Shown piece by piece: positions 43,341-52,350 of a DNA stretch of 64,000 nt. Source of the stretch: Siphonodentalium dalli (taxonomy: Eukaryota > Mollusca > Scaphopoda > Gadilida > Siphonodentaliidae). Made by a program: the position numbers and the translations under genes. Location: contig CP136066.1 of NCBI GenBank assembly GCA_032622095.1, positions 98,667,319 through 98,731,318 of the forward strand. Direction: 5' to 3'. The notes under the pieces are model-generated. The model was not told where the DNA came from. It was given only the letters and a program-made list of their open reading frames with translations, and did not search any database. Numbering within the stretch: position 1 is the first letter of the stretch; every line of letters begins with the position of its first letter.

Positions 43341-43556
43341 TGTGCCTCGCGTCAACGTGAAATAAATAAATATACGAAATGACCACTAAAACACACTTAC
43401 TGTGAGCACTGCACCGTTCTATGCGGAGGAATAAGTGCCCTCTAGCAAAACCGGAAGTTCTTCTCTCACGCCTCTTTGCATAGACAAATGGTGTGCGACA
43501 GAGGACTACCAGGCTGCTACAGCGTTTGTGACCTTTTTTTACTTTTACAATTCCAG

Positions 43557-43720
43557 TCGAGGTGGTACACTGTGACCCGCTTACGGTGGTACTTAAGTTG
43601 ACCACAACACACGTTGGTGGTGTTGTATATATACCGACACTCAATGGATCTCAGTCACTGCCTATTAAAATGCTACATGGCGTTTACAAGTTCTCATTTT
43701 CAAGACTCGGAATCAAATGG
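43557..43720 (+). CDS. ZP gene exon: ZP-N, first half
   Basis: The acceptor is TTACTTTTACAATTCCAG and the donor GTAAGT after TGG at 43,720. The exon starts with two bases of a split codon, then 54 codons: EVVHCDPLTVVLKLTTTHVG, then GVVYIPTLNGSQSLPIKMLH, then GVYKFSFSRLGIKW. 'V.C....M/L.V.L' with the first ZP cysteine, followed by a beta-rich stretch, is the opening of ZP-N. The second and third canonical ZP-N cysteines are not found where expected. Family E repeats lie 217 bp upstream and 44 bp downstream. Confidence 0.82.
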
Positions 43721-43763
43721 GTAAGTTTGCATGTTTTTATCCGAACACATTGTGTGCCTTTAC

Positions 43764-44030
43764 AGTGATGTGAAACACTCCGGTAGGGTGATCAAATAGA
43801 AATGGAGAATATCTTGTCCCAAGTAGTTATTTTTACAATTATCATTTCCAAATTGACAACACACACCGTCATTCTTGTATATTAATTAAATGCAGTGGCG
43901 AAATCTTTTTCGTTAGTTCATCACCAATAGTTGCGTCCCGAATCAAGATGTAAATATTTACAATTGAGCGTATTGTTCGGACGATGTTTTCTATGGAGTG
44001 TTACGGTAGTTTTGCTTGAAATTTTGCACG
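43764..44030 (+). repeat. family E repeat, copy 2 (3'-truncated)
   Basis: Begins AGTGATGTGAAACACTCCGG and follows copy 1 through GACGATGTTTTCTATGGAGT, then loses similarity. The family F element begins within a few bases of that point. It starts 44 bp inside the first ZP intron shown here. Confidence 0.75.
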
Positions 44031-44039
44031 TTTTTGAGT

Positions 44040-44530
44040 GTCTTTCCCACTTACTTTTCGAACCCCCAGATCACATTTATGTAAAATATATGCCATATTA
44101 TGTACCATTTGAAAGAGGAAGCTCCGAAACATTGTATTTGCAAGTTATTCCATGTAATATGCTGTAATCATGTTGTTTTATTGAGATAATGACGTCTGCT
44201 CTGTGCTCAAGCTTAAGCACAAAGTCTATTATTTTCAATGGAAGGGGAATAACTCTATATATTTAGATATAGTGTTATCCCCCCTCATTGACAATAAACT
44301 ATAGTTTGAATTCTGTCGCATTCTGGCTAGCCATAATGGGGGAAATTATTTTATGATTTCAGCTATTTTCTATTACTCTATGGACACCTTCTGAGACACA
44401 GACGTTCCAAATGGTGATGAATTATAGTATTTTAATCATATTTTATGGCATAGATTGTTATTAAAACCGTATATCAAGGTACTATAAACAATAATCGGTG
44501 ACTCGAAAATTAAGTGGGCCTTGAAGTGTC
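44040..44530 (-). repeat. family F element, copy 1
   Basis: A block of about 480 bp with ends CTTACTTTTCGAACCCCCAG and GACTCGAAAATTAAGTGGG, including TTCAATGGAAGGGGAATAAC, ATTCTGTCGCATTCTGGCTA and TCTGAGACACAGACGTTCC. It recurs inverted at 59,590-60,065. The ends form short inverted repeats (TTAATTTTCGA), so a small DNA transposon is likely. Confidence 0.65.
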
Positions 44531-44840
44531 TTCTAGAGTTGAAATTGAATGATTCAAATGCAAATGTTAACTAATAACTTATAAGGGACAGACGCACGTT
44601 TTGCATAAGGAAAACATTGCTAGACCTATTTCAACAAAGAATTCCTCGGGATCTATCGGGCGAAAAAAATCTTGAATTTCACATATCCTCATCTTCGTTG
44701 TATACATAATCTGAACAATTATTATGAGAAGACAAAACATGTATTTTAATACATTTGAGAGTTGGAAAATGTTATTTTCTTAATTTTGTTTTGTCTATTT
44801 AGGTAACAAGACCTGATAAAATAACTAATATCACACAATA

Positions 44841-45053
44841 CAGTAATGCCCAAAGTAATTGACCACTTAACCACAGCAGAATTATGGGTAACTTTTCAGG
44901 ATTTAGTCGGAAATATGGCTTGTTGCTATTCATAGGAAAGCTCTCCCCGAGAGCTTTCCGATGAATGGCAACAAGCTATATTTCCGACTAAATCCTGAAA
45001 AGTTACCCATAATTCTGCTGTGGTTAAGTGGTCAATTACTTTTGGAATTACTG
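44841..45053. mobile_element. palindromic TA-flanked MITE, copy 7
   Basis: CAGTAATGCCC to GGAATTACTG, flanked by TA (44839-44840, 45054-45055). This is the long form with the GGAAAGCTCTC centre. It lies in the ZP intron before the 45,410 exon. Confidence 0.85.
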
Positions 45054-45409
45054 TAGCTCAAATCACCAAATAGTTTATTGTCTTGGCTCTATTAGAGGAA
45101 GCTTCATTTGTGTCACAATGCTGGGTTAATTATTTATTTACATGATATAACATCATACCCCGATATATTACAATGAAGAATAAAGCAGCCACAAATACTT
45201 TAGCCCAATGCAAGCCAAAACTGTTACAAAACCTGACTTTTGTTTACATAACACAGTATATATACGAACTTGACAATAACATATATTTACGCGCTTATTA
45301 TATTATTTTTATAAGAACAAAATATTTTCACTATTAGACACGATATATAGTATTTAATCAGTTCGCGTTCACTTTGGTTATCCTTATTTGTTCGTTATGC
45401 CCCCTATAG

Positions 45410-45534
45410 GACTCAAGATTCATGGTCGTCGTGCAACGATATGAGAATATACAGACTTTGTATGATAAATTCATCCCGATGCACTGCTTTGTCAACACAA
45501 ATGACATCAGAGCTTCTGGTGAACTCACGGTGAT
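45410..45534 (+). CDS. ZP gene exon: ZP-N, second half
   Basis: The acceptor is TTCGTTATGCCCCCTATAG; the donor is the strong GTAAGT after AT at 45,534. Phase 0 at the start matches phase 0 at the end of the previous exon. The 41 codons read DSRFMVVVQRYENIQTLYDK, then FIPMHCFVNTNDIRASGELT, then V, with AT left over. 'Y.N.I......F.I.M.C' is the end of ZP-N with its last conserved cysteine. An in-frame TAG just upstream sits at the acceptor and confirms the exon limit. Confidence 0.85.
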
Positions 45535-46177
45535 GTAAGTATCGTTATATTTGGCAAAACTAAATATCGGGCAAGTCTGAACCCTGTAATAAGGCCACAT
45601 TTGATATCCCAGACGCAGAGTCTCAGACATAATATTTTAGAAGCATATTTGATTTTACTTCATCTTCTACGGTTTCACAAATCTCTCACCTTTCCGATTT
45701 GATGCATTAGTTTATGTCGCGGAATGGAGGTGTTATTTGGTAAATAAGTTACTAAATCCAATGTATCATCCTATCCCATATACCGGGCGTTATCCGTTGG
45801 AATTTACTGGAAACTACGATTTTCTCGATTTTGAGCCGCCATTTTGTGACCATCTTTGAAATCAATGTCCAACATTGAGCTTACATGTTCACAGTTTGGT
45901 CCAACAAACATAATCATTGTCACAGGTCTGTATTTGTATAAGTTTTCCTCCATCCATTGCTGGGTGGTTTTTTTTTTGGTCTTGTGTCAATTCGGCCATT
46001 TTGGCCACCATTTTTGTTCTATCTTTGAGTTATAATTATCGGTCGCTGCACAGCAATCATAACGTCGTACTTCGCCTGCTTTATTCTCACATATTCATAG
46101 GTATAAGCCGAGCATGTTATAACTGGTATTAATTCATGTCTAATAAATACTGCAACACTTTCGTTCTCTTTGCTCAG

Positions 46178-46338
46178 GCTAAATAAAAACGAAGAAGAAA
46201 TGGCGGATCCGACTTTAATGGGAGAGAGACCGGCTGTAGAGATGAGTATATTTAGCGACAACGATCTTATTAACTCTGGGCGTGTCGTCATCGGTACCAA
46301 AATAAGATTAGAAGTCGCCACTGAAGAGATTTACAGAG
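46178..46338 (+). CDS. ZP gene exon: linker and start of ZP-C
   Basis: The acceptor is TTCGTTCTCTTTGCTCAG, and the donor is GTGTGA after AGAG at 46,338. One base completes ATG (Met) from the previous exon; 53 codons follow (LNKNEEEMADPTLMGERPAV, then EMSIFSDNDLINSGRVVIGT, then KIRLEVATEEIYR). The acidic linker and 'V.MSIF...D....G..V.IGTKIRLEVA' strand pattern are typical of the linker and first strands of ZP-C. Confidence 0.85.
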
Positions 46339-46739
46339 GTGTGATATCCTAATTTGTTGGTGAAAAACACATTTCTGTGTGACATCTATTCTATATAGAC
46401 GAAAGATGAAAATGCTTTGACAAATTATTCTTTTTAGAGATGGCATATCTCTTCCCAACGACGTTTTATATAGTTTTCGGGATGTAAACTAACAAATGTG
46501 AATCGAAACATCTGTCCGGAAACGCGTCTATCAATTAATATTGATTTTATATCGAAGCATCATATATAGTTAAATAATTACCGTTTGTACCGGTACCTAT
46601 ACTCGTGTGGTCTTGAAACAACATAATCGAACATGACTACCACCATCATCGTTATCGTCGACGTCGTCCTCCTCATCGCCGTCCTCGGCAATATCATCAT
46701 CTGTCGTCGTAATCATCATCATCATCATCGTCCAGCGAG

Positions 46740-46970
46740 ATCACTGGGTCGCGGCCGTATTGGATTCATCCAGCTCCGTTCCGTTGTTTGAGAGATTCTT
46801 CCGGCCCCGGTTCCGTTGTTTTAGTCTACTGGTCAAAATTTTGGAGTAGCATTTCCATATATGGAGCTTTTGAATTTTTCATGAAATGCTGCTCCAACGT
46901 TTTGACTCGTAGCACTAAAACCACGGAACCGGACTGGTGGATCCAATATGGCCGCGGGTTAGTGACAGTG
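46740..46970. mobile_element. foldback MITE in ZP intron
   Basis: TCGCGGCCGTATTGGATTC near the left end returns as GATCCAATATGGCCGCGG at the right. The inner arms CGGTTCCGTTGTTTTAGT and ACTAAAACCACGGAACCG also pair. ATC/GAT trinucleotide tracts lie on both outer sides (46,640-46,735 and 47,050-47,095). Confidence 0.7.
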
Positions 46971-47654
46971 CGTGCGTATTGACATGGGGCCCCGGTGGCT
47001 ATGTTGGCAATGCTCGTGGCGATTAGAACACAATGAGCCATCCACTGCATGATGATGCCGATGTCATCGTCGTCGTCGTTCTCGTCGTCGTCATAGATGA
47101 TAATTTGAGAATAAATATAACCTATATCTGAGCTGATATATGTATCGGATTTATGAAGGCACCGACTCAGTGTGAATGAGAACTCCCTCAACTCAGATCA
47201 AGCTTGAAAATCGGTCTCGATTTTCGCTCATGCATGGAATCGAACCCGTGCTATGTACGCTATTTGAATATATAACATCTAGAAGATTTATGACATTTAT
47301 TATAGAACGAGTTTCGGCTTTCGCCTTCCTCCGGTTCACAATGTGTTTTATATATATCTATGAAAGTCGAGACTAATGTTCGAGCTTGATCTGAGTTGAT
47401 GGACATCTCATTGTGCCATTCCGATCAATACATGGCCATTTCGATATGAAATGTGAGAATTTGTTCACGCTCATTGAAGCAAGCAATATGAAGTAATGAA
47501 AACTCATACTTAGTCCGTGCCTCCATAAATCTGATATAAATATCTATATCGTTTACCGTTTTTCATGCCAGCCGTATATATATGTATATGTGTAACGTCA
47601 AATAGGGAGTATATGAAAAACCATCTTATACATGTATTATAATATTTCATCCAG

Positions 47655-47715
47655 GGCGCTATGACCTCAACATCCGGGAATGTACTGCATCAACAATCAT
47701 GATACTGAACAATAG
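47655..47715 (+). CDS. ZP gene exon: ZP-C, short internal exon
   Basis: Only 61 bp: the acceptor is TATTTCATCCAG and the donor GTGAGT after AATAG. Two bases complete Gly, then 19 codons (RYDLNIRECTASTIMILNN), then AG left over. 'L.I..C.AS......IL.N' is the ZP-C block with its first conserved cysteine. Confidence 0.85.
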
Positions 47716-48261
47716 GTGAGTTTAAAGTTAATGTAACCTTTCGTGGTCACTTACAGTCAGAACGATAAAATCAGGACCTACGTCATAATTTGCTCAAAAA
47801 TGGCAGCAAGATATCACCACTGGCAATTTCAACATTTGCTTCTTCTATATTTTCTAAGATATCAGCAATTTATTATAGACTGATGAGTTATCACAACAAT
47901 TAACTCATATAAAATAATACTGCAAACACCGTATATCGAAAAGATATGATTTTGTGTTGAAGCACCATGCATGCTTTACAAGATTCTTGTAAATTAAAGA
48001 AAACGACTTTCAATACGATTTTTGACATTTATCAAAATTAAATAATCACTGGAGTAATAGTATCGTGTTTATAACAGTCCGCGCAGGTCCGTGAGTGATA
48101 AATTACCCAAATAATATCCGGATGTGCGTGTAGTGGGACTATTGCATGCCTATAAATTCCAATTCCATTATACGAAGACGTGCATGCAGCAACCGTTGTA
48201 TACTGGCTGTTTTCAATTGTTTATTCTTGGTCGTATGCCACGCGCATTATAGTATATACGA
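47716..48261. other. ZP intron, no feature seen
   Basis: A/T-rich intron sequence without repeats recognised elsewhere in the window. Confidence 0.4.
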
Positions 48262-48575
48262 GCTGATGTGCCCGACTTCGTCCGGGCAATTTAGGGATTT
48301 CTTTGTGATCGTCTCCGTCTGGGCAGAATATACAGCGTCTGAACAAACTATTGTTCGATCGGTCCAGAAACATGCCTATATGAGTGTATATGAGCGAGGA
48401 CACAGTAAAGGTCAAGGACACGGTCGCACGTGAAATATGCCCCCCCCCCTCCATATTGTTCCCGGGATCAAAGTAGCCCTACATACCAAATTCGAGTCGG
48501 GTCGGCTGAGCAGTTTTCGAGTCTATAACACACATACACACAGACAGACAGAAGTTCCAAAATATATAATAGAGA
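48262..48575 (+). repeat. short family A/B-type element
   Basis: Core GAGCTGATGTGCCCGACTTC with GTCCGGGC at the start, AATTCGAGTCGGGTCGGCTG and GAGTCTATAACACACATACA near the end, then CAGACAGACAGAAG and AAAATATATAATAGAG. No internal tandem unit, so this is a minimal member, about 315 bp. Confidence 0.75.
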
Positions 48576-48718
48576 TAATTTTAGATTAATTTATCCGTCA
48601 ACCAGAGACAGCGCTTGTTTAAATCCGTATTAAACAGAGGTAGAAATCAGTGAGCCGATTGACATTTCTAGAAGAGATAGGCCCGGAGGACGGTGTTCGT
48701 CGTATTATGCGTCATTTA

Positions 48719-49080
48719 AAGGGGTAATGTACACTAAATCCGGCCATTTACGGGATCATATCCTACTATACTCAACATAATAATGCAACAAATGAATGAA
48801 TTTGAGCCATGGAGGAGTGCGAAATAACTAATTTACTTTATGAACGATGTAAAACAACATGGTAATTATAATGAAAATGAGATTATGAATCGAGTCATTA
48901 ACTCATTTTTATTATAATTACCATGTTGTTTACATCGTTCATAGAGCACATGAGTGTATTTTTGCTTTGTTTACACTCATCCATTGCTCAAATTCAGTCA
49001 TTTGTTGCATAATTATGTTATGTGAGTTATAGGAGATGGTCCCATAAATGGCTGAATTTAGTGTATACAGTACCCATTTA
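48719..49080. mobile_element. 362-bp foldback element in ZP intron
   Basis: GGGTAATGTACACTAAATCC at the left is matched by the complement of GAATTTAGTGTATACAGTAC at the right. The arms extend about 150-170 bp, including ATGCAACAAATGA(A/C)TGAATTTGAGC and TGAACGATGTAAA...CATGGTAATTATAAT. Flanking ATTTAA on both sides may be the target duplication. Confidence 0.75.
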
Positions 49081-49102
49081 ACATGCACCTTTGACAACAA
49101 CC

Positions 49103-49152
49103 GTCTCCGATCTCGCTATAATCTCATCGCTGAGAGTAGCGAGATCGGAGAC
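49103..49152. repeat. 16-bp perfect hairpin
   Basis: GTCTCCGATCTCGCTA (49,103-49,118) pairs exactly with TAGCGAGATCGGAGAC (49,137-49,152) across an 18-base loop. It lies just outside the foldback element, within a ZP intron. Confidence 0.85.
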
Positions 49153-49419
49153 ATTTGTGGGGTCTATAGACTAATTAACGTATAACTTGTAACACCATCG
49201 CCATATTCATTGGCAGTACTGTTGTTTCTCCAGAGGAGAGGGACCCCAACATGTTCTACAAGACTACAACTATATAGCATGTGGCCCGATTCCTTGCACA
49301 TCTACACTGTTGCGTGTATACAGGTAACATGTTCTTGTGTTCTGTATTTGGTCACAATAAATATTTTCAGATACATCTCAACCGTATATATAATTTATAT
49401 TTCTTTTTCGTTATTGCAG

Positions 49420-49582
49420 TTGTCCGGTTGATATTGAAATATTCCCCGGGTTCTCTCGGTTCTCTGGTGGGGTTTACGAGACGAAACCATTCCCGGTTTT
49501 TCGACCTAATCAAGGATTAAGATCGGAGGCGTCTATAGTTTTCTCCTGTCGTGTGTCTATATGCAGAAAGGAATGTGAACAC
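49420..49582 (+). CDS. ZP gene exon: ZP-C core
   Basis: The acceptor is TTCTTTTTCGTTATTGCAG and the donor GTGAGT after CAC at 49,582. One base completes Ser (AG+T). Then 54 codons: CPVDIEIFPGFSRFSGGVYE, then TKPFPVFRPNQGLRSEASIV, then FSCRVSICRKECEH. This is the most recognisable part of the ZP module: 'CP.D...F', aromatic 'F..F.F', then 'I.F.C.V.IC...C'. Four of the conserved ZP-C cysteines lie here. Confidence 0.9.
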
Positions 49583-49702
49583 GTGAGTATATATATGGAG
49601 ACGACATTTTGGATCACTTGTCATGCACTATTGCCCTTTTTCGACCAAAACCAGCGTGTGATGTTGGTTGGACCAGATGATGCTCTGTATTGATATTATA
49701 AG

Positions 49703-49726
49703 TATATATATATATATATATATATA
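49703..49726. repeat. (TA)12 microsatellite
   Basis: Uninterrupted TA dinucleotides in the ZP intron. A 10-bp perfect hairpin (GGCTAAAGTA / TACTTTAGCC) lies nearby around 49,969-49,999. Confidence 0.9.
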
Positions 49727-50062
49727 CATGTACATGGACATGATACAGTTGATTTATGAAAAATCGCACCACTGGGTCTTCATTATATTGCAAATGTACT
49801 ATAAGGTAATTATGAGTAGTCAGGATATAATGAACTAATGTGAAGGACATTCGATAATGCAGTATTAGATCAACCAATACCATCAGCTGGTTTAATTAGT
49901 CGAGTAATTATAAGCCATGGCTAGGGTACCGTATACCGCACATTAGCTATATTATAGTCAAACGGCTAAAGTATCGCATACGGTACTTTAGCCAAACTTT
50001 AAAAGTTTGACTAGAGTACCGTATGTATTTGATTAGCATGTCATCGAATACTGTAACTCTGC

Positions 50063-50518
50063 ATGGAGCCCACATCACAAATATCAAAGCATTGTGTTAG
50101 AGAAATACAAAGAAAAGCAACGAAACTAGTTCGTCAAATCAAACCTCTATGCTACCGAGACCGAATGATAAGACTCAATCTGATGCCTTTAACATATCGA
50201 ATATTTAGAGGAGATCTAATCGAGGTATATAAACTGTTGAATGGCCATTGCAATACCAATGCATATGACCTATTAGAAAGACATTCATTAGGAAGAACAA
50301 GAGAACATAATAAAAAGGTACTGATGCCCATTGTTAACAAGGCCATAGGAAAATATTTCTTCACGCAGAGGGTGGTAAATAGCTGGAACTCTCTGCCAGA
50401 CTTCGCTGTTGAGGCTCGATCAATTCAAAATATACATAGACTCATTCTTCTATTATATAAAATACGAGTTCGACGACAAGTAATATGTTCTAGTGACTCA
50501 CAAGTAAATATCGAATGA
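50063..50518 (+). pseudogene. LINE C-terminal fragment, copy 2
   Basis: 150 codons of a CR1-like LINE C-terminus: CVREIQRKATKLVRQIKPLC, LNLMPLTYRIFRGDLIEVYK, LLERHSLGRTREHNKKV and KYFFTQRVVNSWNSLPDFAV, then a frame-altering deletion relative to the 20,008 copy after 'AVEA'. It sits in the ZP intron before the 51,032 exon, in the same orientation as the gene. Confidence 0.75.
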
Positions 50519-50519
50519 C

Positions 50520-50900
50520 GATACATATATTTGTAAACAAGCATTGAAAATAATGTTATTGGGACGAAAAGTCGCAAGACTTGTTCCGTATTATGACGAT
50601 GATGATGATGATGATGATGATTATGATATGATTGATAGAACAAACCACTATTATGATGATCGTGTCGTTATTTGTTTAAAATACGTATCAATTGACATAT
50701 ACGCACCCGTTCCCTAATTAAAATCAACATATTTCGACAATTTTACGGGACCTCCGCGAATTGTGGGACCTCCGCAAATAGACGTCCGCAAATAGCGACC
50801 TACTGCGAATTGTCTCAACCGGACGAGGGGCATTAATAAAATGCCCAGCGAACCACAGCTTTCTAAAAAATCTGTACCACAGTATACACCCGAGGTGTGT
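50520..50900 (+). repeat. block shared with 20.3-20.7 kb
   Basis: Contains a GAT microsatellite (about 50,597-50,620), GACATATACGCACCCGTTCC, GGGACCTCCGCGAATT and GCCCAGCGAACCACAGC, in the same order as after the LINE fragment at 20,289. Similarity ends near ACAGTATACACCCGAGG. Confidence 0.65.
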
Positions 50901-51031
50901 ACTTCTTGGCTCAACGTGCTGTTTATATACTCTACGATATTCCATAAAATATTGTTCGTAAAAAATTCCCATCTTCAAGACTGAATTTCCCATTTGCGTG
51001 TTGGTAGATATATATACTCGTCCTGTTGTAG

Positions 51032-51182
51032 GGTTCATGCTTTGAAAGAACTCCTGGGTACGGTCGCAGGAAACGGAGCAAAACCGAAAGTCAACATGGT
51101 ACCGTTGGTGACGTCACAGTTCATGCCCATTTGAATGTTGCACGACACAAAAGGAAAAAAGAGGAACCGTTTTCTACGACAG
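51032..51182 (+). CDS. ZP gene exon: last ZP cysteine and furin site
   Basis: The acceptor is ATATACTCGTCCTGTTGTAG and the donor GTATTA after ACAG at 51,182. Phase 0 start; 50 codons: GSCFERTPGYGRRKRSKTES, then QHGTVGDVTVHAHLNVARHK, then RKKEEPFSTT, with G left over. The Cys pairs with the cysteine-rich end of the previous exon. GRRKRS is a furin-type consensus cleavage site, as found after nearly all ZP domains; a second basic cluster (RHKRKK) follows. A TTAA-flanked MITE begins 7 bp into the intron, so its target duplication is part of the donor. Confidence 0.85.
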
Positions 51183-51189
51183 GTATTAA

Positions 51190-51428
51190 CACTTTTTATT
51201 ATGGGAGTTGGTTAGATACAGTATTGAAGACCCTGTTCCAGTGCGTTCTCTTATATATGCGAGTCTCCCATATAGAGTCTCGCATATATAAGAGAATGCC
51301 CTGGCCTACAAGGTCAATGTAAATATTTGTAAGCCAATGTATTCTCTTATATATGGGATGCTCCCTACAAGAGAATGCATTGGCACCGGGTTTTCCTAAA
51401 ATTTCAGGAAGCCCCAGTCATTGAAGGG
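51190..51428. mobile_element. piggyBac-like MITE with two internal hairpins, copy 3
   Basis: Bounded by TTAA (51186-51189, 51429-51432). The left terminus is degraded and the right one keeps TTGAAGGG. The first hairpin is well preserved (GCGTTCTCTTATATATGCGA and its complement); the second is shortened. It lies immediately downstream of the ZP exon donor. Confidence 0.8.
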
Positions 51429-51862
51429 TTAACTCTCCCACTCGAAGCAGGTTAACTGTCCCACTCAAAGCAAACTCCAAAGTTAGGTCCGATAACCTAT
51501 GAAACTAGAATAGAGTGTGTTTGTTGAGTTTAATTTGTATTTTAAAATGGAATTTATCGTTGTAATATTTCAAATTACTCGACAGTGATATTTAAAAAAA
51601 TATACCACCATTTATATGCGAAATGGACTATTTTAATATTCAGAAGTAGTTGCTATTTCCATCATAAGCCATTCGAATCACGTGAACACTACCGGTACAT
51701 GGTCATCATGCTCTGATTTTGTTCCGATTTGGCATTGGAAATGTCCAGAAAATGGTCTCTAGAAGATGAGTTTGACGAATTGACGATAGCATATGTGTAA
51801 TTCGCCCATCGGCATAAATGGTTAAACGTATGGACGCCCTTCTCCTATTTATTTCATATTTA

Positions 51863-52350
51863 GTGATATAAATAACTAATGTTATAATATCACTAAATGA
51901 GTATATGATATCACAAAATCGAATATATGATATAATAAAATAGTAACCATTTCGTGATATCACATATTCGATTTTATGATATCATATATTTATTTTGTGA
52001 TATCAATATTCGGATTAAAAGACTTTTTAATAAAAGGCCTATCATTAAATGCATATATATTATTAAGTGATATCATGAAATATTTATTGATATCATAAAA
52101 TTAAATTATGATATAACTACATCGACTAATGTGGTATCACAAAACACTCAACATTTAGTAAAAAACCTATTTATTTTGTGATATCATTAAATACTAGTTA
52201 TCCTATGATATAGTATATTCGATTTTTATTTCATAATTTGACGTCCTTGGTAACTTAGAGAAATAATAATATATGATATCACCAACTAGTAAGCAGTTAG
52301 TGATATCAATAATTAGATTTTTGATAGTATAAAATGATTTAGCGATATCA
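51863..52350. repeat. cluster of TGATATCA palindromes
   Basis: The exact 8-bp palindrome TGATATCA occurs at 51906, 51955, 51977, 51998, 52068, 52088, 52179, 52274 and 52301, with further near matches (GTGATATAA, CGATATCA). Adjacent copies are often 20-22 bp apart, and shared neighbours are (C/T)AAAAT and ATATTTATTTTG. This looks like a very degenerate short-unit tandem repeat in the ZP intron. Confidence 0.75.

Noticed and set aside
43303-43644. 113-codon minus-strand frame
   Set aside because: It overlaps the ZP exon at 43,557 and a repeat; no domain or splice support.
45358-45630. 90-codon minus-strand frame
   Set aside because: It is the shadow of the ZP exon at 45,410-45,534 on the + strand.
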